Shown here: one piece after another, positions 58,052-64,000 of the stretch
How the letters are laid out: the number at the start of each line of letters is the position of its first letter
Position numbering within the stretch: position 1 is the stretch's first letter
Assembly (NCBI GenBank): GCA_008828725.1
Contig: MEHQ01002356.1
Location: 621,514 to 685,513, forward strand
DNA from: Saccharina japonica
Lineage: Eukaryota > Sar > Phaeophyceae > Laminariales > Laminariaceae
Direction: 5' to 3'
DNA length: 64,000 bases
Position numbers and translations under genes: made by a program
The notes under the pieces: model-generated
Told to the model about the DNA's origin: nothing
Seen by the model: the letters and a program-made list of their open reading frames with translations, nothing else
Database searches by the model: none

Positions 58052-59654
58052 GAGGCCGGTCAGGTGGCGAAAGCATCGAGAAGAGCGGAGAAACGAACGC
58101 AGAGAGGGCAAACGAAAGGCTCGCCTCGAGGTAAGATTTTGTTTTGTTGACATTAGCTTCGCTCGTCTTGACAGTGAGACCTGTCCGTACATGTAGTGTA
58201 TTTGTATTTTACGTCGAAGTTCTAAAATGGGGTGGGGCTTCTTATACACGACCCGACCACGACCGATATGGCATGGGTCATAGAAGAGACCACAGTACGG
58301 GCAGCAGCTTCTTTGGTTTCACTCTGGGGCACTTTACAGGGGGAATTGCTCATGGACATGTTGTAAGCACTGCTCGCCCTATGGCTTAACACAACTAAGA
58401 GAACGCCCGAAGGTCATGTTTTGTTGTAGTTGTGCTAGCCGGTGGAACATGCTTAGGGTCATGCAGGGGAACGGTCGAATGTGCATTGCACTGGCAGTTT
58501 TGCGCCCCTTCACACAACAAGGAGTTGGATCGACTCTTTTTTCCGCGGAGGATCGAAACAGGCGCTAGGGTTTGACCGAATCAGAGTTTATGAACTCATG
58601 TCGCGTATAGATCGCCTGGGAGATAGTACCACGCGGTTGTGTTAAGCCCGTCTTCGTTTGTTTTATAGCTTCCGCGTAGCGACTTCGCTCGGCCTCCAAC
58701 TAGCGAAGTTATATCAATGCTATTGGTGTGTTGACCTTAAGTGAGTGGCGTCGTTGTATATCCGCATCCGCGTCCACGTACATCATTGGTATCGTCTCTC
58801 ACCCACCTCCCTCCCGCGAAACTCGGCTGCCTTGTAAACCCCTGGCATGTCCATAAGACAAGTGGGGTCCGAAAAGTGCCTGCGGTGGAGAACAAGGAGC
58901 ACTTCGAACACGGCACGCCCAAGGCAGGTACCGGGGCTTGCGCTATACTTGGCTTCGTGTGCTAGCCGCAAGTATTGATCGCTTCCATCCATGAACGATA
59001 AAAATCGCAAGCTCGGATTCCTATCCCCTCTAAATCCGGTCGGGTGTGCCTGGATGCCTTCCCTATCGTCAATCGGTTCGATTATGCAGATTTGTTTTGT
59101 CTTCCTGGGATCGGTTGGTACTAAAGTTTAACACTGCTTCGTGTCCGCTGCTCGCGGGTGCTAGGAGTTGCAGCTCTCAATGGAAACAGCTGTGATCGAA
59201 AAAGCGATTTTTTACAGTAAAAAATCCCGATTATGTCTCCAATCGGAAACGGTTACCCCGTGGCTTGGCCTGCGACGTAAGGGGCCAGCCACGCCGGGCA
59301 TTGATCCCTCGCTCTCCAGGAAAAGAGAGGAGGACGACGATGACGACGGAAAAAAAACAACTTGCTGAAACCATTGTAGCTGGCGCTAGGATATCTTGCA
59401 AAACGACAGTGGAATATGTAGAACCCCAAAACCGAGCCCACAAACGCAACGGGCACGAAAATGATAACATCTAACTTATGAAAGAGTGATTGCCGCTGCT
59501 GTTTCTCGAACAAGGAGGTAGCACCCAAGACCGAGGCTGCCCATGAAAAGACACCTCACCAGTCACCGTCGAACTCACGATATTCCGTACTCGAGAAACC
59601 ACGCCCTACGTAACTACCCGCCGGCTCCTATCATATCACCGTGCCGCCCATCAG

Positions 59655-60512
59655 ATGTACACCGAAGACGAAATGAAGGCCATCACGGAGAGGGTTCGAG
59701 CTAAACAGGGGGGCACACTGAAGTCTTCCAGTGCCTTGAAAGAGGGATCAACGCCCAGCGGTGCTCCACACGGCCGGTACAACACTGTGCTCCCACGCAG
59801 TCGTCCGCATGGCGATTCAACGCCCGGATACCTACGCTTTGCCAGCTCATCTGGCGCCGGGGCTCGCCCCGCCCTCGGCGCCCCCGACGTCTACGGGCAT
59901 TCGAACGGACGGCCTCACCAGCGGTCGCCCAGCTGCGCGACGCCCACTCGTCTACCGCCGGGGCTCGCCCCGCCCACGACGGCCCCGGAGTCTACGGGCA
60001 TGCGAGGGGATGGCTTGGCCAGTGGTCGCCCAGCGGACCACTCCCGACGAGCACTAATCACGCCGAGGCGAACAGCGTTCTGGGCGGCTCGGGAGGAGCC
60101 TCGCCGTCCGGCGTGCATCCCACCTCCGCGCGCAGCCCTCGGGGGTTGAAACCTCCCGGGTTTGATGACCTTTATCCACCCCGCGTTCCAAGGCAGCCAC
60201 ACCCCGGGTCCCCCCATCAAGGCTTCGAGCAAGGACCATGGCCACATGCAGGTATACTTCCGCAGGAAGGACACCGCCATGGCTTCTACCCCGGGTACAG
60301 GGCATCACGGGTGGGCGACGCTTGGTGTAGCGTCGCCACACCTTCCCGTACCCAGGGGCGCCGCGGCTATGACTGGCTCCAACCATGTAGCTGTGAGCGT
60401 GCCCGGTAAGGGCAGCGCCTCCGGAAGTGCGGGTCCCGGTTCGTCCCACGGCGGGGAAGGTGGGACCAGCAGGGATTTGTTCGCAGATAATTGCGCTCAT
60501 TTATGCCAATAG
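59655..60512 (+). pseudogene. Repetitive coding remnant with frame shifts
   Basis: An ATG at 59655 opens MYTEDEMKAITERVRAKQGG, a protein-like start. A 70-bp direct repeat follows (near 59863 and 59961). Its two copies encode the same Pro/Gly-rich peptide (GLAPP...STG...DGL.SGRPA) but in different reading frames, so an indel lies between them. After the first frame closes at 60149, another frame (60162-60512) stays open with a Gly/Ser-rich end. The minus strand is also open across much of this GC-rich region. It could be a real gene with short introns. No domain is recognised. Confidence 0.3.
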
Positions 60513-60779
60513 TCCGGGCACCTGCCTAATGTTGCACATGTAAATGTTCCGAGTGTTCATACCCGAAATACGCCTAGTACAAGAAAAAATGTACGTACGT
60601 TTACACGTACAATTTTAATTGTTCTGTGTTGGGCGTGTGGTTTCGAACTCCCGGTGTTGCAATTACTGAAGTTGGGATTTAGTTCCATACGATCGTCAAA
60701 CATAAAAATGCGCAGTATGTAGCTTACGATGGCGACATATATTCGGGCACATGGTACCAAATAGCATTAACTATACTTG

Positions 60780-61530
60780 CGCGGATGCTCGGAGTTTACT
60801 CGACACCCCGAGCATACTCGGAGTATCGATTCGTTTTCGTACTCCGAGTATTGAGAGCATTGGAGTACTGGTGGCCTAAGTACTTGGAGTACTTGGGAGT
60901 ATGACCCGTACAGTAGGCCCAAATACTCCAAGTACTGGGAGCATGAGCCGTACTCACCCTCAAGCACAACCAGTACCATGAGTACAAACAACTAAATTAC
61001 TCGGGGTAATCCGAGCATCGGGAGTATTGAGCACCGAAATACTTCAGTATTCGAGTAAAATACTCTGAGTAATAATCTAATCCGGAGTACCTCGGAGTAT
61101 ATAACCCCGAAATGCACCGAGTATTACTTGTAACCCGGAGTATGAAACCCTGAAACACTCCGAGCATTGGAAGTATTTGCAGTTCGAAATGCCGAAATAC
61201 CCGGAGTACTCAAAGCAAGAGCAGTACAGGACCCCTAAATACGTGGAGTATATAAAGTATTCCGGAGTATCGAACTCCGAAACAATCGGTAAACAGCAGT
61301 GTTCCAGAGTATCGAACCCCGAATTACTCCGGGTACAAGCATTATCGGCAGTTTTGCATACCCGAAATTTTCAGAGTACGAGAGGTATCGCGGAGTATCG
61401 AACCCCGAAATACTTCGAGTACAAGCAGTATCGACAGTTTTGCATACCCGAAATACTCAGGGTACGAGCAGTATCCAGGAGGATCGAACCCCGAAATACC
61501 CAGAGTACACGAAGTACATGACGTTTTCTA
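60780..61530. repeat. Degenerate tandem repeats built on CGAGTACTCGGAGTA words
   Basis: Short words such as CTCGGAGTAT, CCGAAATAC, ACTCCGAGTA and GAGTACTTGGAGTACT recur in irregular order on both strands. In the right half a clearer unit of about 86 bp (GTATCGAACCCCGAA...AGTTTTGCATACCCGAAAT) is repeated at 61309 and 61395. Plus-strand frames read Tyr-Glu-Tyr and Pro-Lys-Tyr runs because of the repeat. Confidence 0.8.
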
Positions 61531-62094
61531 TCTCGAACCACCTTACTTTACTCCAATGTACACGGATAATCTGTGCAATGATGCCTGTTGTTGTCCGTGG
61601 GAGTTCATTCAAGTAAACATAGAATCGCCCGTCCATTTCAAAGTGTCTGCTCACGACGAGGCTTCCGAATACATGACGGAAGCTCCCACTGTTGCTTGGG
61701 AACCATCCATGACTTAATCCCCCAATCCCGCTTTGTACACGTAAGGTGCGTGTTTGTGCTTCGAGGAAGAGCGCTTCACCCATGGGAGAAACTAACATCG
61801 AAGTATAATGTCATGATAGGACAATGCAAGCGGCGTAAATAAATAATGCCTCGAACGCTACGTAGTACGCCCAACGATGTCACGAATAATATTCTGGGGG
61901 TTATGGCCAAGCAGGATAGGAATTTATGGCCATGTTTTCAACAGGCGCGTAAATAACTGGTTGTCAACAAGGGCCACAGCAGGTATGTAGGTAGGTGTAG
62001 GTTCAGCTGCCCCGGTATCATACCGTTATGGATGTAGGCATAAGGACATAGGCACATGGCGGAGTCGTGTTTTTTTTTGTTCAAATTCGGAACG

Positions 62095-62315
62095 TGTAAG
62101 ATTTACGAGTATGGCGTTCTTGTTTTGTGCCTGTAGTTCTACCGAACGAGACCCAACTCTACCAATAGGTAGGCAGACAGGATGTGTCTGACCACAGCGA
62201 CGTCTGGGCCGTGTCCGATCAGGCATGACGTATGGTGGTATGGTACATCCCCCACTGCGACTGACGGGAGGACGGAGAAGCTCTGCTTCTTAAAGCAGTC
62301 GTAGTAGTAACGTAT
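62095..62315 (-). repeat. Dispersed repeat R5, minus-strand copy
   Basis: Reverse complement of 51413-51640 (see that entry). It forms the end of a 281-codon minus-strand frame (62139-62984), which otherwise crosses simple repeats and is not called a gene. A perfect 9-bp hairpin, GCGGGCGGC to GCCGCCCGC with a TGAC loop, lies just outside near 62330-62351. Confidence 0.7.
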
Positions 62316-62787
62316 AAGGGCTCCGCTTCGCGGGCGGCTGACGCCGCCCGCTACGCTCGCGCAAGGAAAGGGGTACAGAAGAGGCCCCCATGATGTAGTG
62401 CAGGCACCGCGACTTGAAAATGCCAAGAGGTTCATGGTGCAGCAAAGAAACGGCGGACCTGACATGCATGCAAAACATGCTCGGGGTGCACAATAGCTCC
62501 ATGCTCCATGACGACAGAGCTGTACGTTCGAAAGAGAATGCACAGCAACACGGCTCACGGCACGGCGCTGCGCTGTCTGCTGTGGGTGTGTGAGTTGTAC
62601 ATTTTTCGTGGGTATGTGTGGTAGTACAACACTATTAATATTACGAGTACGGAGTACTTCGTACTTTGTACGAGTATACCTGGTATACTTTATTGTATGA
62701 AAGAGAAAACGCACAACACCAGCACGGTCGCCAAGTTGTGAAGAATGCAAAACAAAAAAATCCACAAAACTGAGAAAGACGTATGAT

Positions 62788-62893
62788 ACATACGTACTCG
62801 TACTCGTACTCGTACTCGACTCGTACTCGTACTCGACTCGTACTCGTACTCGTACTCGTATTATACTCGAAATCGTACTCGTACTCGAACAAA
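62788..62893. repeat. (TACTCG)n hexanucleotide microsatellite
   Basis: An imperfect run of CGTACT/TACTCG units of about 100 bp. Units lacking TACT give CGACTCG interruptions. Related single units occur around 62641-62690 and near 62940. Confidence 0.9.
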
Positions 62894-62984
62894 AACGGCA
62901 AGCAACAACAGCAGTAACAGCAGTAGCACTTCGAATGACATACGAACTCGTACTTGTATCGTGATCGCGCCGCTCAAAAAACAA

Positions 62985-64000
62985 AAAAGTTAAAACGACT
63001 GCTGTCGCGTTCTGTCACCCTCGACGCTTCCAGACACCCCGCGATCACCTCGCCATCGATTCGGCCCGGGTCGAGCTTTACTACCTCTCTGTCCCAGTGA
63101 GCCCCGTGGCCCGCATCGCGTGAAGCTCAGTGCTCACCGTGGCCCTCCTTCGCCCGCTCGAGCATGATGGTGGTCAAACCGCCTTGCTGTCACTCTCTGA
63201 TTAAGCAATTTGGTGTGTGTTCCGAAAAATAAGCACCGTTTGAATGTTATTTTACAGTTATAAAATACATGTATAATGATGACATACTGAATTGATACAG
63301 CAAGCAGCAACGCAGACAAAGACACTTCACGCTTCCCTCGTGTCTCGATGGACACGCCACGCCTAGCTACGAAAAAGGCGACCGCGCTCCTTCCGTCCCC
63401 CCCTCTACTGGCCAGTGCCCTCCCATACCGGCGATGGTGCCGGGCTCGCCCGCGCTGCCGTGCTCTCTGGCACCCGCACGAACCCAAAACTGAAAGAGGA
63501 AGAAGCCTCTCGCAACTGAAGAATGTACGGAACCAAGAGATGACCAAGTAATGGAAAGAGGCGGTGTTCAAAGTGGGAGCTCTGAGAGGCCAGGGATGAG
63601 CAATCCCGGCACTGGGCCAAGGAATAGGGTCAAAGTTATAACTTGCAAAAAAAAAAACTTGAAAATAAAACATGAATGACAACCCTCCACCAATCACACG
63701 TGAGCTTTGAGTTGCACTTTGAGTTGCAAAATTACCGTGATTGGTCAGCAGTGCCGTTACACTGCTGCTGAGCACAAACAGAGCGTTACGAGTACAGCCC
63801 TCCGGCTATTGTACATCGCTGCAGCAACCCTGCCGCCCAGCAGCAGCAGCAGCACCAGGCAGCACCATGATGAGTGTGAGGCGGCACACCCACGGTGCAC
63901 GATACCTATACCTGCGTGTAGTGGAACACCTACCATGCATCACCGAGGTTGGACAGGCAGACCCGAGAGCGTGCAAATTATCCTACCTCCCGACGACACC
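62985..64000. other. Intergenic to window end; nothing firm
   Basis: A 213-codon minus-strand frame (63134-63775) has no recognised domain and low-complexity Arg-rich parts. A short CAG run lies at 63839-63856. No repeat family defined above was found here. Confidence 0.35.

Noticed and set aside
62139..62984. 281-codon minus-strand open frame
   Set aside because: It runs through the (TACTCG)n microsatellite and ends in dispersed repeat R5. There is no unified protein character.

Overview
This window looks like nuclear DNA of a brown alga (Phaeophyceae, Ectocarpus-like), and it is gene-poor and rich in transposons. The organism call rests on two intact or near-intact copies of a cysteine-rich repeat protein that fits the EsV-1-7 motif (C-X4-C-X16-C-X2-H-X12, 38 residues per repeat). 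That family is known from brown algae and their phaeoviruses. It is also supported by a protein of 22-residue FNIP-type repeats, by exons separated by introns of several hundred bases, and by the lack of any bacterial-style operon. No rRNA gene, credible intact tRNA gene, CRISPR array or provirus was seen.

Layout. 0-1.6 kb: a solo LTR with a 5-bp target duplication, split by a foldback element. 3.7-4.8 kb: a tRNA-derived SINE and a tandem pair of a dispersed repeat (R2). 9.7-10.8 kb: intact EsV-1-7 gene. 12.6-14.4 kb: a satellite of about 216 bp per unit whose units carry a small hairpin, followed by a second R2 pair. 18.1-18.5 kb: second SINE. 19.4-20.6 kb: a paralogous EsV-1-7 gene on the minus strand with an in-frame TAA. 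20.6-28.9 kb: no gene recognised. 28.9-30.8 kb: a Mutator-like element with terminal inverted repeats of about 290 bp. 30.9-32.6 kb: CAG-rich higher-order repeats with a near-identical 0.85-kb tandem duplication. 35.4-36.2 kb: a block of overlapping short palindromes. 37.4-39.2 kb: a SINE interrupted by a hAT-type element with a perfect 8-bp duplication. 40.4-42.2 kb: a second, unrelated hAT-type element, also with a perfect 8-bp duplication. 42.8-45.3 kb: GC-rich, decayed or spliced coding DNA. 47.5-49.4 kb: a transposase-like helix-turn-helix remnant beside the FNIP-repeat gene. 49.9-50.2 kb: fourth SINE (minus). 52.5-54.9 kb: two related DNA-transposon copies. 54.3-58.1 kb: a candidate multi-exon gene of unknown function whose splice phases agree. 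59.7-60.5 kb: a repetitive, frameshifted coding remnant. 60.8-61.5 and 62.7-62.9 kb: simple and degenerate tandem repeats.

The genes do not form a pathway. The main story is repeated nesting of mobile elements around a few lineage-specific genes. Only the EsV-1-7 gene, its broken paralogue and the FNIP-repeat gene are firm coding calls. The other coding entries are tentative. All family assignments come from reading motifs by eye, with no database search.
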